In this document: positions 43,197 to 50,970 of the stretch, in pieces
Layout: each line of letters opens with the position of its first letter
Numbering within the stretch: position 1 is the stretch's first letter
Assembly: GCF_014267175.1 (NCBI RefSeq)
Contig: NZ_JACMTR010000002.1
Span: 4,303,501 to 4,367,500, forward strand
Length of the DNA: 64,000 nt
Direction: 5' to 3'
Origin: Pseudonocardia sp. C8
Lineage (GTDB): Bacteria; Actinomycetota; Actinomycetes; Mycobacteriales; Pseudonocardiaceae
Translations under genes and position numbers: made by a program
Notes under the pieces: generated by a model
The model's input: the letters and a program-made list of their open reading frames with translations, nothing else
Databases searched by the model: none
What the model was told of the DNA's origin: nothing

Positions 43197-43589
43197 TCAG
43201 GTCGCCGCGGGCGCGGGGCGCGCGGCCGCGGTGTTGCGCCGGGCGAGCCAGGCGATCGGGAGGAACAGCCAGAAGCCCGACACCGGGGTGAGCAGCACGC
43301 CCCACAGGCCGGTCGCCGCCATGGCCGGGGCGAACCCGCGGGGCACCCCGTCACCGCGCCGCTCCGCCGCCGTCACCCCCGCCCCGACGAGCCCCAGCAG
43401 CAGGCCCGCGGTCGCGTACCAGAAGGCCGCACCGCGCACGGTCGCCTGCGCCGGGTCGGCGTCGAGGGCTCCGAGCACGCCGGCGTCGACGATGCTGCGG
43501 GCCGAGTCGCGGTAGACCACCGGTGTTGCGGCCACGTGGACCGCCGCGAGCACCACCGTCCAGAACCCCGCGCACCTCGACAGCTTCAT
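43197..43589 (-). CDS. Four-helix membrane protein (DUF6463-like)
   Basis: A 130-residue integral-membrane protein with four hydrophobic segments: FWTVVLAAVHVAATPVVY, AAFWYATAGLLLGLVGAGVT, APAMAATGLWGVLLT and SGFWLFLPIAWLA. The pattern resembles small DUF6463 proteins; this is a tentative assignment. ATG 43589 follows AAGGGCGG. It heads a minus-strand unit with the DHFR-like gene, and its promoter region contains the TetR operator. Confidence 0.65.
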   Translation of the reverse strand: MKLSRCAGFWTVVLAAVHVAATPVVYRDSARSIVDAGVLGALDADPAQATVRGAAFWYATAGLLLGLVGAGVTAAERRGDGVPRGFAPAMAATGLWGVLLTPVSGFWLFLPIAWLARRNTAAARPAPAAT

Positions 43590-43613
43590 GCCGCCGCCCT
43601 TCTGTCGATGCCG

Positions 43614-43633
43614 TACCATACCTCATGGTATGG
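43614..43633. promoter_or_regulatory. Palindromic operator between the divergent membrane-protein and TetR genes
   Basis: CCATACCTCATGGTATGG (43616-43633) is a perfect inverted repeat with 7-bp arms and a 4-nt centre. A second nested repeat, TACCAT ... ATGGTA (43614-43619, 43625-43630), overlaps it. It lies 20 nt before the TetR ATG and 25 nt before the divergent ATG, the standard place for a TetR operator controlling both genes. Confidence 0.75.
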
Positions 43634-43652
43634 CCGATCGGAGGTCCTGGCG

Positions 43653-44246
43653 ATGCGCCGACCGCGTGAGAGCGCCCCGGCGGCGACACCGCGGCGCCGG
43701 TGGCTCGACGCGGGCCTCGACCTCCTGGCGACGTCCGGCATCACCGCCGTGACCATCGAGGCGCTCTGCGAGCGGCTCGGCCTGAGCAAGGGCTCCTTCT
43801 ACCACCACTTCGCGGGCATGACCGGCTACCGGACCGCGCTGCTGGAGCACTTCGAGGAGCGCGAGACCCGGGCGTTCATCGACCTCGTCGAGGAGCTCCC
43901 GGCGGCCGACGGCACGGAGAAGCTGCGCGCGCTCGTCCGGGCGATCGTGGCGGACGACGCCCACGACACCCTCGAGCCGCGGGTCCGCACCTGGGCCGGC
44001 CAGGACGACGAGGCGCGCCGGCATCTCGAGCGTGTCGACCGCACCCGCGTGGCGTACGTCCGGCGGCAGTGCCGGGCCGCCATCGACGACACCGAGCTCG
44101 CCGACGACGTCGCGACGATGATCTATCTCGTCATGGTGGGAGCCGGGCACACGGTGCCGCAGGTGCTCGTGGCGGAGCAGGCGCGCCTGTGGGAGCGGTT
44201 GATCGAGGTTCTGGAGGCGCGGGGCGGGGAGCGCGACGAGCCGTAG
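43653..44246 (+). CDS. TetR/AcrR-family transcriptional regulator
   Basis: A 197-residue repressor. The N-terminal helix-turn-helix is AGLDLLATSGITAVTIEALC followed by ERLGLSKGSFYHHFAGMTGY. The remainder is an all-helical ligand-binding domain including HTVPQVLVAEQARLWERLIE. The ligand is unknown. ATG 43653 has CGGAGG 8 nt upstream. It is divergent from the membrane-protein/DHFR-like unit, with a palindromic operator in the 63-bp gap, so it most likely represses that unit and itself. Confidence 0.9.
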   Translation: MRRPRESAPAATPRRRWLDAGLDLLATSGITAVTIEALCERLGLSKGSFYHHFAGMTGYRTALLEHFEERETRAFIDLVEELPAADGTEKLRALVRAIVADDAHDTLEPRVRTWAGQDDEARRHLERVDRTRVAYVRRQCRAAIDDTELADDVATMIYLVMVGAGHTVPQVLVAEQARLWERLIEVLEARGGERDEP

Positions 44247-44518
44247 TGCGACGCCCGTGAGCCGGAACCGACCCGGCCACGCCCCACTCGCCTCCTGGTC
44301 GAGACCAACATTCATGACACGCAGTTGCCAGTGCGGCCGTCGTACACCCTTTCAGTCGAGGCACGCACCCCGTTTGGCCCAACCACGCCTGGAATGTCGC
44401 TCCCCTCCGTAACACCCTGCGCGATGGTCACGACCGTCACCGCGCCCCACGCGGGCACGACACCATCCACCAGACGGCCCGCTGGGCTGCGCTCCGCCGA
44501 CGAACGAAAGGGCGGGAC

Positions 44519-45676
44519 ATGACTGATCCGACCGGATGCACCCGTGTGGCGGTGGTCGGTTACGGCTACTGGGGGTCGAAGCACGTCCGTGTCCTCAGCA
44601 CGCTTCCGGGCGTCGAGGTGATGGTGGTGGATGCCGACGACGACCGGCTGGCGGAAGCAGCTGCCCAGTATCCGGCGGCCGAACGCTGCCGGTCCCTCGA
44701 CTACGCCCTCGACCGCGTGCACGCCGTCGTCGTCGCGGCCCCGCCGGGTTCACACGCCGAACTCGCGCGTACCGCGCTCTCGGCGGGTCGGCACACGCTC
44801 GTCGAGAAGCCCCTGACGACGAGCGTCGAGGACGCCGAGGATCTCGTCGACCTGTCCCGGCGAAGCGGTGCGCTGCTGATGACCGGGCACACCTTCGAGT
44901 ACAACCCGGCGGTCTGGAAGCTGAAGGAGGTGGTCCGGAGCGGCGAGCTCGGCCGGGTCCTCTACATCGACGCTCAGCGACTGAGCCTGGGCCGGTACCA
45001 GGCGGATGTGGACGTCGTGTGGGACCTCGCGCCGCACGACATCTCCATCGTGTCATTCCTGCTCGACGAGATGCCGTCCGCGGCATCGGTATGGGCCAAG
45101 CGAAATCTCGGGGTCCGGCACTCCGACATGGCGTACCTCCGCCTCGATTTCGAGACGGCCCGGACACACGCGTTCGTCCACGTCAGCTGGCTCAACCCCC
45201 GGAAGGTCCGCACGATCACCGTCATCGGCGAGCGGAAGATGGCCGTCTACGACGACATGTCCGACAACGAGCGGATCCGGATCTACGACATCGGGGTCGA
45301 CCCGGCCTGCATCGACGACCCGAGCGCGGCCCATTCGGTGCCGATGACCTATCGGACGGGGGACATCGTCTCGCCCTTCGTCCCGTTCCGGGAACCGCTC
45401 CTGGTGCAGGACCAGCACTTCATCGACTGCGTCCGCACCGGTGCGGAGTGCCGGACCCCCGGAGAGCGCGGGCTCGACGTCGTTCGCGTGCTGTCCGCGG
45501 CCGACCGGGCGACCATGCTCGGCGAGCCGGTCCGCGTGCGCGACTTTCGGAGTCATCAGCGATGTGCACGCCAACCTGCCCGCCCTACGCACCGCGATCG
45601 ACGGGCTCCGCAGGATCGGCGTGGACGGGTGGCTGTGCGCGGGCGACGTCGTGGGCTACGGGCCGCACCCCCATGA
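44519..45676 (+). CDS. Gfo/Idh/MocA-family oxidoreductase (C-terminal 44 residues doubtful)
   Basis: The frame encodes 385 residues. Residues 1-341 are a normal NAD(P)-dependent sugar or inositol dehydrogenase: Rossmann motif RVAVVGYGYWGSKHVR, AAPPGSHAELARTAL, the VEKPLTT catalytic Lys motif, and the beta-sheet domain from GHTFEYNPAVWKLKEVVRSG to DQHFIDCVRTGAECRTPGER. After VRVRDF the frame loses all family character and becomes Arg-rich while overlapping the phosphoesterase; see the finding at 45536-45550. The 272-bp upstream gap holds no recognisable gene. ATG 44519 follows GGGCGGG. A role in nucleotide-sugar oxidation is plausible given the downstream locus. Confidence 0.8.
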   Translation: MTDPTGCTRVAVVGYGYWGSKHVRVLSTLPGVEVMVVDADDDRLAEAAAQYPAAERCRSLDYALDRVHAVVVAAPPGSHAELARTALSAGRHTLVEKPLTTSVEDAEDLVDLSRRSGALLMTGHTFEYNPAVWKLKEVVRSGELGRVLYIDAQRLSLGRYQADVDVVWDLAPHDISIVSFLLDEMPSAASVWAKRNLGVRHSDMAYLRLDFETARTHAFVHVSWLNPRKVRTITVIGERKMAVYDDMSDNERIRIYDIGVDPACIDDPSAAHSVPMTYRTGDIVSPFVPFREPLLVQDQHFIDCVRTGAECRTPGERGLDVVRVLSAADRATMLGEPVRVRDFRSHQRCARQPARPTHRDRRAPQDRRGRVAVRGRRRGLRAAPP

Positions 45677-46325
45677 ATGCATCGAGACCATCGCCGAGCT
45701 CGGTGTCGTCTGCGTCGCGGGCAACCACGACCTGATTGCCGTCGGCGCGCTCGACGACGGCGGCGCCGGCCCACTGGCCCGCCGGTCCCTGCGCTGGACG
45801 CGCAACGTCCTCCGGGTGGAGCACCGTGCGTGGCTTGCGGCGCTGCCGCGGTCGATCGACGGCACCGACTTCGTCCTTGCCCACGGAGCTCCCGCCGACC
45901 CGCGCGAGTACGTCCGTGACCGGTCGCGTGCCCGGGAGCTCCTCGAGGATCTGCCGGGGCCGGACGTGCGCGCGCTCGTGCTCGGCCACACCCACCGGTC
46001 ATGGGTGTGCACTACCGGGGCGACACTCGTGCGCGCGCACGACGGGCGCCGTGACGTGACGGTGAGGCCGGACCCGGGCGGGCCCGTCCTCGTCAACCCG
46101 GGCGCGGTCGGCCAGTCGAGAAACCTGGAGCGACGGCCGCTGGTGCGGTTCGCCGTGGTCGACACCGACCGCAACGAGGTGCGGCTGCGGGCCGAGCCGT
46201 ACGACCCGACGGCGACGTTGCGGGCGCTGCGAGCCGTCGGGCTACCAGCGGTCGTGCAGCGCCGCCCTCGTCCGTGGCGATACGTGCGCCGACACGCCCG
46301 GCGTGCGGGAGCACCGAGGCCATGA
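45441..46325 (+). CDS. Calcineurin-like metallophosphoesterase (YfcE/MJ0936 type); true start uncertain
   Basis: Family sequence begins at FGVISDVHANLPAL (from about 45546) and has LCAGDVVGYGPHPHE, CVAGNHDL, DFVLAHGAP and LVLGHTHRSW, the five metal-binding blocks of compact phosphodiesterases of the YfcE type, plus GAVGQSRN. No ATG, GTG, CTG or TTG lies close upstream in this frame: the only candidate is GTG 45441, which would overlap the dehydrogenase by 236 nt and add 35 residues with no similarity. Either that start is used, or a base error or frameshift links this domain to the dehydrogenase. Confidence 0.78.
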   Translation: MRSAGPPESAGSTSFACCPRPTGRPCSASRSACATFGVISDVHANLPALRTAIDGLRRIGVDGWLCAGDVVGYGPHPHECIETIAELGVVCVAGNHDLIAVGALDDGGAGPLARRSLRWTRNVLRVEHRAWLAALPRSIDGTDFVLAHGAPADPREYVRDRSRARELLEDLPGPDVRALVLGHTHRSWVCTTGATLVRAHDGRRDVTVRPDPGGPVLVNPGAVGQSRNLERRPLVRFAVVDTDRNEVRLRAEPYDPTATLRALRAVGLPAVVQRRPRPWRYVRRHARRAGAPRP

Positions 46326-46335
46326 TTGCGCACCG

Positions 46336-47619
46336 TCAGGAGAAGAGCTTCTCCTGCTCCTCCCGCAGCGCATCGATCAGCCGCCCCGGGGGCAGCGTCA
46401 CGTCGTCGTAGGTGAGCACCGCGTCCTTGGCGACGTCGCGGGTCAGCACGCATCCCTCGGCGACGCCCATCGGCAGCAGCCGCTCCGAGCGGGTCACCGG
46501 CGAGGCCTCCGCGACGCCGTAGGTGTCGTAGCCGCCCAGCCCGTCGAGCGTGTGCCCGGCCTTCAGGTCCTGCTTGGCGGTGGCGACGACGTCGACCCGC
46601 TGCCCACCGGACGGGGTGAGCGCGGCGTCGGCGAAGTCCACGGCCCGCACGATGGTGTTCGGGACCTCGAAGTGGCACAGGTGGTACGGCGTGTAGAAGC
46701 TGTACAGCGGGCCCTCGCCGAGCTTGTACAGGTTCAGGTAGTGCCGCTGCTTCGGGTCGTCGTGGGTGCCGAGCACGTAGACGCCGGGGCCGGGTTTGGC
46801 CCCGACCACGTAGTCCACGACCCCACCCAGCGCGCGGAGCTCGTCGACGTCGTACAGCTGGGTCAGCTCGTCGACGTGGCCGTGGTGGTCCCGGCCGTAC
46901 ATGCCGCGCTTGCCGACGGTGAACCCGTGCGCGTTGGCCACGATCGCCTGCTCGAACGACACCTTGGTGCCGTCGGCGAAGCTGGTGACCATGTACGGGT
47001 CCTGGCCCCACTTCTCGGCGAACGCCTTCTGGGTGGTGGGGGTGCGGTACTCGTCCTGCAGGCCCTTGATGTTGCCCGCGACCAGCGGGGTCACGCCGAG
47101 GCCCTTCACGAACCGCAGCAGGTTCCCCTGGACGCCCGGCTGGTCTCCGTCCGCCCCGGTGAGCACGACGCCGGCCTCCCGCGCCCGGTGCGCGAGCAGC
47201 GGGCCGACGGTGCCGTCCAGCTCGGCGTTCATGGTGACGACCGGCAGGCCCCGCTCGATCGCGGCGACGGTGACCTGGGCGCCGAACTCGACCGCGCCGG
47301 TGACGTCGACGAGCACGTCGATGTTCTCCGCCGCGAGCAGCGCGAACGCGTCACCGAGGACGGCGGGGGTGCCCGCGGCGATCGCGGCCTCCACCTCGGC
47401 CGTCGTGGAGACCTCGGTGGGCTCCAGGCCCGCCTCGGTGTAGGCCCGGACGGCGGTCGGCACGGTCCGGTTCGCGATCGCGACGACGTCCATGCCCGGG
47501 GTCGAGTTGACGATCTGGTTGACCAGGCCGCGGCCCATGAAGCCGGCCCCGACCAGGCCGACGCGGATCGGCCGGTTCTCGGCGGCGCGCTTGGCCAGTG
47601 CGGTGTCCAGGATGATCAT
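46336..47619 (-). CDS. NAD(P)-dependent oxidoreductase with C-terminal SAF domain
   Basis: A 427-residue protein. A Rossmann domain (IRVGLVGAGFMGRGLVNQIV) is followed by DVLVDVTGAVEFGAQVTVAA and VTMNAELDGTVGPLLAHRA, as in homoserine-dehydrogenase-like enzymes, then a long central domain with YSFYTPYHLCHFEVPNTIV. The C-terminal 80 residues (DLKAGHTLDGLGGYDTYG ... LLPMGVAEGCVLTRDVAKDA) form a SAF domain, as in sialic-acid synthase and altronate dehydratase. Such proteins often sit beside RmlC-like epimerases in surface-sugar loci, as here; the reaction is unknown. Its ATG overlaps the epimerase stop by 4 nt. Confidence 0.82.
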   Translation of the reverse strand: MIILDTALAKRAAENRPIRVGLVGAGFMGRGLVNQIVNSTPGMDVVAIANRTVPTAVRAYTEAGLEPTEVSTTAEVEAAIAAGTPAVLGDAFALLAAENIDVLVDVTGAVEFGAQVTVAAIERGLPVVTMNAELDGTVGPLLAHRAREAGVVLTGADGDQPGVQGNLLRFVKGLGVTPLVAGNIKGLQDEYRTPTTQKAFAEKWGQDPYMVTSFADGTKVSFEQAIVANAHGFTVGKRGMYGRDHHGHVDELTQLYDVDELRALGGVVDYVVGAKPGPGVYVLGTHDDPKQRHYLNLYKLGEGPLYSFYTPYHLCHFEVPNTIVRAVDFADAALTPSGGQRVDVVATAKQDLKAGHTLDGLGGYDTYGVAEASPVTRSERLLPMGVAEGCVLTRDVAKDAVLTYDDVTLPPGRLIDALREEQEKLFS

Positions 47620-48185
47620 CGGCGGGCTCCGGAGAGGGTGTCGGCGAAGTCCGGGTTGTCGGCCAGCAGCGGCCAGTTGGCGTCCTTGTCGGACACGGTC
47701 GTGACCTCGACCGGCCACTCGACACCGATCGTCGGGTCGTTCCAGCGCAGGCCCCGCTCGGCGCCCGGGGTGTACGGCGTGGAGACCTGGTAGATCGTCG
47801 TCGCGTCCGGGGTGAGGGTCAGGTAGGCGTGCGCGAAGTTCCGCGGCACGTACATGGCCCGGTAGTTGTCCTGGGACAGCTCGGCCCCGAACCACTGCAG
47901 GTAGGTGTCCGAGTCGGGCCGCAGGTCGACGATCACGTCGTAGATCGCGCCACGGACGCAGCGGATGACCTTGACCTCGGCGTTGGGCTCCAGCTGGTAG
48001 TGGAAGCCGCGCAGCGTGCCCGCCTCGTGGTTGTACGAGAGGTTGCACTGGGTGATCGTGGGGTCGAGCCCGGCGTCGACGAACTCCTGCTCGCAGAACG
48101 CGCGGGCGAAGAACCCGCGGTCGTCCTCGAGGCGCTTGAGGTCGATCAGCGCCGATCCGGGGAGCGTGGTCGGGTGGATGTCCAT
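47616..48185 (-). CDS. RmlC-like nucleotide-sugar 3,5-epimerase family protein
   Basis: A 189-residue RmlC-fold protein. DLKRLEDDRGFFARAFCEQE, NLSYNHEAGTLRGFHYQLEP with the catalytic His, VRGAIYDVIVDLRPDSDTYL and YVPRNFAHAYLTLTPD are all present, so it is probably an active epimerase on a keto-deoxy sugar. It differs clearly from the rmlC at 31021-31626, and its coupling to the SAF oxidoreductase suggests a different sugar or a branch pathway. ATG 48185 follows AGGAAC closely. Confidence 0.85.
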   Translation of the reverse strand: MDIHPTTLPGSALIDLKRLEDDRGFFARAFCEQEFVDAGLDPTITQCNLSYNHEAGTLRGFHYQLEPNAEVKVIRCVRGAIYDVIVDLRPDSDTYLQWFGAELSQDNYRAMYVPRNFAHAYLTLTPDATTIYQVSTPYTPGAERGLRWNDPTIGVEWPVEVTTVSDKDANWPLLADNPDFADTLSGARR

Positions 48186-48314
48186 GTTCCTAGGGTCGCC
48201 CATCCCGGCGGAGGCGTTGCTCCCGCCCCGCACTTCGTGAGCGACGGTACAGGTGCCGGGCGCCCTCCGGAGCCGGGCGCTCACCGGGGCGGCACGTCGT
48301 AGGCTGGCCGTGAC

Positions 48315-48959
48315 GTGGACGACGCCTCTCTGATCCGGTACCGCCTGGACGCCGCAGCCACGACGGCGGTCGCGACGGCGGTGCTCGCGCTGCTCGCCGT
48401 CCGCTACCACGGTGTGACCGGGCCGGACCGCTGGGACCTCCTGGTCGACGCGGCCGTCGTGTCCGCCGCGGGCGCCTGGTCGGACGCATTGCGCCCGACG
48501 ATCCTCGTGCTCGGACCGGTCGGCACGACCGGGATCTGCGCGCTGCTGGCCCTGGTCGCGGCCGCCCGCCGGATGTGGCGGTGCGTCGCCCTCGCCACCG
48601 CAGGGCCCGTGGCCTGCGGCGCGGCGGTCCTGCTCCTGCAACCCGCGATCGGCCGGACCCTCAACGGCGGGGACGCACTGCCCAGCGGGCACACCACGGC
48701 CGCGGTGTGCACCGCGATGGTCGTGCTGCTCGTCGGCCCCCGGCTGGCCGGGCGCCGGGTTCCGCGGGTGGCGGGCGCACCGGTCGTCGTCGCGGTGACC
48801 GTGATCATGGGAACGACGCTGATCACGAACGGGCTGCACGTGCCGAGCGACATCCTGGCCGGTGCCGTCGCCGGCGTCGCCGGCGTCCTTTCGACCGCGT
48901 TCCTCATCGACCGAATAGCCGAAAGACAGCACGCAAAAGGGCCGCGAATTTCGGACTGA
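48315..48959 (+). CDS. PAP2-family membrane phosphatase
   Basis: A 214-residue integral-membrane phosphatase with about six hydrophobic segments. The catalytic motifs are LPSGHTTAAVCTAM (motif 2, general-acid His) and GLHVPSDILAGAVAG (motif 3, nucleophilic His); motif 1, normally KxxxxxxRP, is not obvious. Likely substrates are lipid or polyprenyl phosphates; beside a polysaccharide locus, recycling of the undecaprenyl pyrophosphate carrier is attractive but inferred. GTG 48315 is the first in-frame start and has a weak ribosome-binding site. Confidence 0.78.
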   Translation: MDDASLIRYRLDAAATTAVATAVLALLAVRYHGVTGPDRWDLLVDAAVVSAAGAWSDALRPTILVLGPVGTTGICALLALVAAARRMWRCVALATAGPVACGAAVLLLQPAIGRTLNGGDALPSGHTTAAVCTAMVVLLVGPRLAGRRVPRVAGAPVVVAVTVIMGTTLITNGLHVPSDILAGAVAGVAGVLSTAFLIDRIAERQHAKGPRISD

Positions 48960-49083
48960 TCGGACCATCCGCATCGAGCTACATTCTGCCGTTCAGCCTC
49001 ATCCGGAAAAAATGACCTGAGCACGCTAACGCTTACGCCGCGATCCGAGAGTCCCCCTCCGCCACGGGTGACAGGGGGAACTG

Positions 49084-50970
49084 ATGTTGTGGAATCCGGC
49101 GTCCGAGAGACTGCGGTGGGTTCGACGGGACACCCCCGTCGGCCTCCCGACCGAGGCCGTGACCTGGGCGCCTGCCGTGCTTGCAGCAGGTTGGCTCCGC
49201 CTCGACTCGGCTCTCTGGTCGACCGTGTCCCCGGATGCGTTGCTGGCCACCGCCCTCGTCGCGATCGGCCTTCAGGTCGTCGTCTCGGTCGCCGCGGGAC
49301 ACATTCGCGGACGACACGTCGTCGGCGCGGCCGACGACGCGCTGCACGTGAGCGGAACGATTCTCGTGACCGGATCGACGCTGTTCGCGATCGGCCTGAC
49401 GCCGTTGCTGTCCATTCCCCGATCGATCCCGTTGATCGCCGTCCTGGTCGCGATCCCGCTCGCGGTCGGCCCCCGGGTCGCCGCCCGCCTGCTCCGGGAG
49501 CGCCGCAACCGTCCGGACCCGGCCTCCGCCGACCAGGTGATCGTCTTCGGTGCGGGTCAACGCGGCCAGCAGATCATCCGTTCGATGCTCGGGGAGACCG
49601 GTTCCGGCTACCTCCCGGTCGCACTGATCGACGACGACCCCCGCGCTCGCCGGCGCCGGATCTCCGGCGTGCCGGTCCTCGGGTCACGCGCGGATCTGCC
49701 GCGGATCATCGGGGAGACCGGGGCGACGCTGCTCGTCGTCGCGATCCACGACCTCCCGGTGGACGTGATGCGCGAGGTCAGCCGGGTCGCCACCGGTGCC
49801 GGGCTGCAGGTGAAGGTCATTCCCGCGCTGATGGACGTGTTCCGGCCCTGGATCGGCCTCACCGATCTGCAGGACCTCGACATCGCGGATCTGATCGGGC
49901 GGACCCCGGTCGAGGTCGACGTCGGCGCCATCGCCGAGTACCTGGCGGGCCGGACCGTCCTGGTCACCGGCGCCGGCGGCTCCATCGGCTCGGAACTCTG
50001 CCGCCAGGTTCACCGGTTCGGGCCCGCCTCGCTGCTGATGCTGGACCGGGACGAGTCGGCACTGCACGCCCTGCAGCTCTCGATCAGCGGGCGTGCCCTG
50101 CTGGACTCGCCGGACGTCATCCTCGCCGACATCCGCGACGCCGACACGATCCGGCGGGTCTTCCTCGAGCGGCGGCCGGACGTCGTGTTCCACGCCGCCG
50201 CACTCAAGCACCTCCCGATGCTGGAGCAGTACCCCGCCGAGGCGTGGCAGACGAACGTGCTCGGCACGCGCAACGTCCTCGACGCCGCGCGGGAGGCCGA
50301 GGTCCGGCGGTTCGTCAACATCTCGACCGACAAGGCCGCGAACCCGACCAGCGTGCTCGGGATGTCGAAGCGGATCGGCGAACGCCTGGTCGCAGGCATG
50401 GACGGCGTGGCCGACGGGGCGTACGTCTCGGTGCGGTTCGGCAACGTGCTCGGCAGCAGGGGATCGGTGCTCACCACGTTCTCCGAGCAGATCGCGGCCG
50501 GCCGACCGATCACGATCACACATCCCGACGTGACCCGGTTCTTCATGACGATCCCGGAAGCCGTCCGTCTCGTGATCCAGGCCGGTGCGGTCGGGGAGCC
50601 CGGCGAGGTGCTCGTCCTGGACATGGGCGCGCCCGTCCGGATCGTCGACATCGCCCGCCAGCTCACCCTGCTCGCCGGGCGGTCGGTGCAGATCACCTAC
50701 ACCGGCCTGCGGGACGGCGAGAAGCTGCACGAGGACCTGTTCGGCGACGGCGAGCCCGACGTCCGTCCCGTGCACCCCGCGGTGTCACACGTCCCGGTCC
50801 CGGCGTTGCCCGGGACCGCCCTGCCACCCGACCCGCCCGCGGGCGGCACGGTTGCCGTGCTGCGGGCGCTCGCGGACCGTGCACCGGACACCGATGCTGC
50901 GGTGACGGACGGTCCCGGCTCCCGCGTGGCCGGCCGGGCCACCGTCGTCTCGCTCGGGGACCGGCGGTGA
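49084..50970 (+). CDS. Membrane-bound nucleotide-sugar 4,6-dehydratase (CapD/WbpM/PglF family)
   Basis: A 628-residue protein. About four N-terminal membrane segments (including ALLATALVAIGLQVVVSVAA) precede a CoA-binding-like Rossmann domain (VIVFGAGQRGQQIIRSML) and the catalytic extended SDR domain: VLVTGAGGSIGSELCRQVH, FHAAALKHLPMLEQYPAEA, NISTDKAANPTSVLGMSKR, in which the usual SDR Tyr is Met as in other large WbpM-type enzymes. It converts UDP-HexNAc to a 4-keto-6-deoxy sugar. ATG 49084 follows AGGGGGAA. The aminotransferase gene overlaps by 4 nt. Confidence 0.92.
   Translation: MLWNPASERLRWVRRDTPVGLPTEAVTWAPAVLAAGWLRLDSALWSTVSPDALLATALVAIGLQVVVSVAAGHIRGRHVVGAADDALHVSGTILVTGSTLFAIGLTPLLSIPRSIPLIAVLVAIPLAVGPRVAARLLRERRNRPDPASADQVIVFGAGQRGQQIIRSMLGETGSGYLPVALIDDDPRARRRRISGVPVLGSRADLPRIIGETGATLLVVAIHDLPVDVMREVSRVATGAGLQVKVIPALMDVFRPWIGLTDLQDLDIADLIGRTPVEVDVGAIAEYLAGRTVLVTGAGGSIGSELCRQVHRFGPASLLMLDRDESALHALQLSISGRALLDSPDVILADIRDADTIRRVFLERRPDVVFHAAALKHLPMLEQYPAEAWQTNVLGTRNVLDAAREAEVRRFVNISTDKAANPTSVLGMSKRIGERLVAGMDGVADGAYVSVRFGNVLGSRGSVLTTFSEQIAAGRPITITHPDVTRFFMTIPEAVRLVIQAGAVGEPGEVLVLDMGAPVRIVDIARQLTLLAGRSVQITYTGLRDGEKLHEDLFGDGEPDVRPVHPAVSHVPVPALPGTALPPDPPAGGTVAVLRALADRAPDTDAAVTDGPGSRVAGRATVVSLGDRR

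Noticed and set aside
44247..44518. A small gene in the gap before the Gfo/Idh gene
   Set aside because: Open frames there are short, lack ribosome-binding sites and show no recognisable family. The lower GC fits a promoter region.
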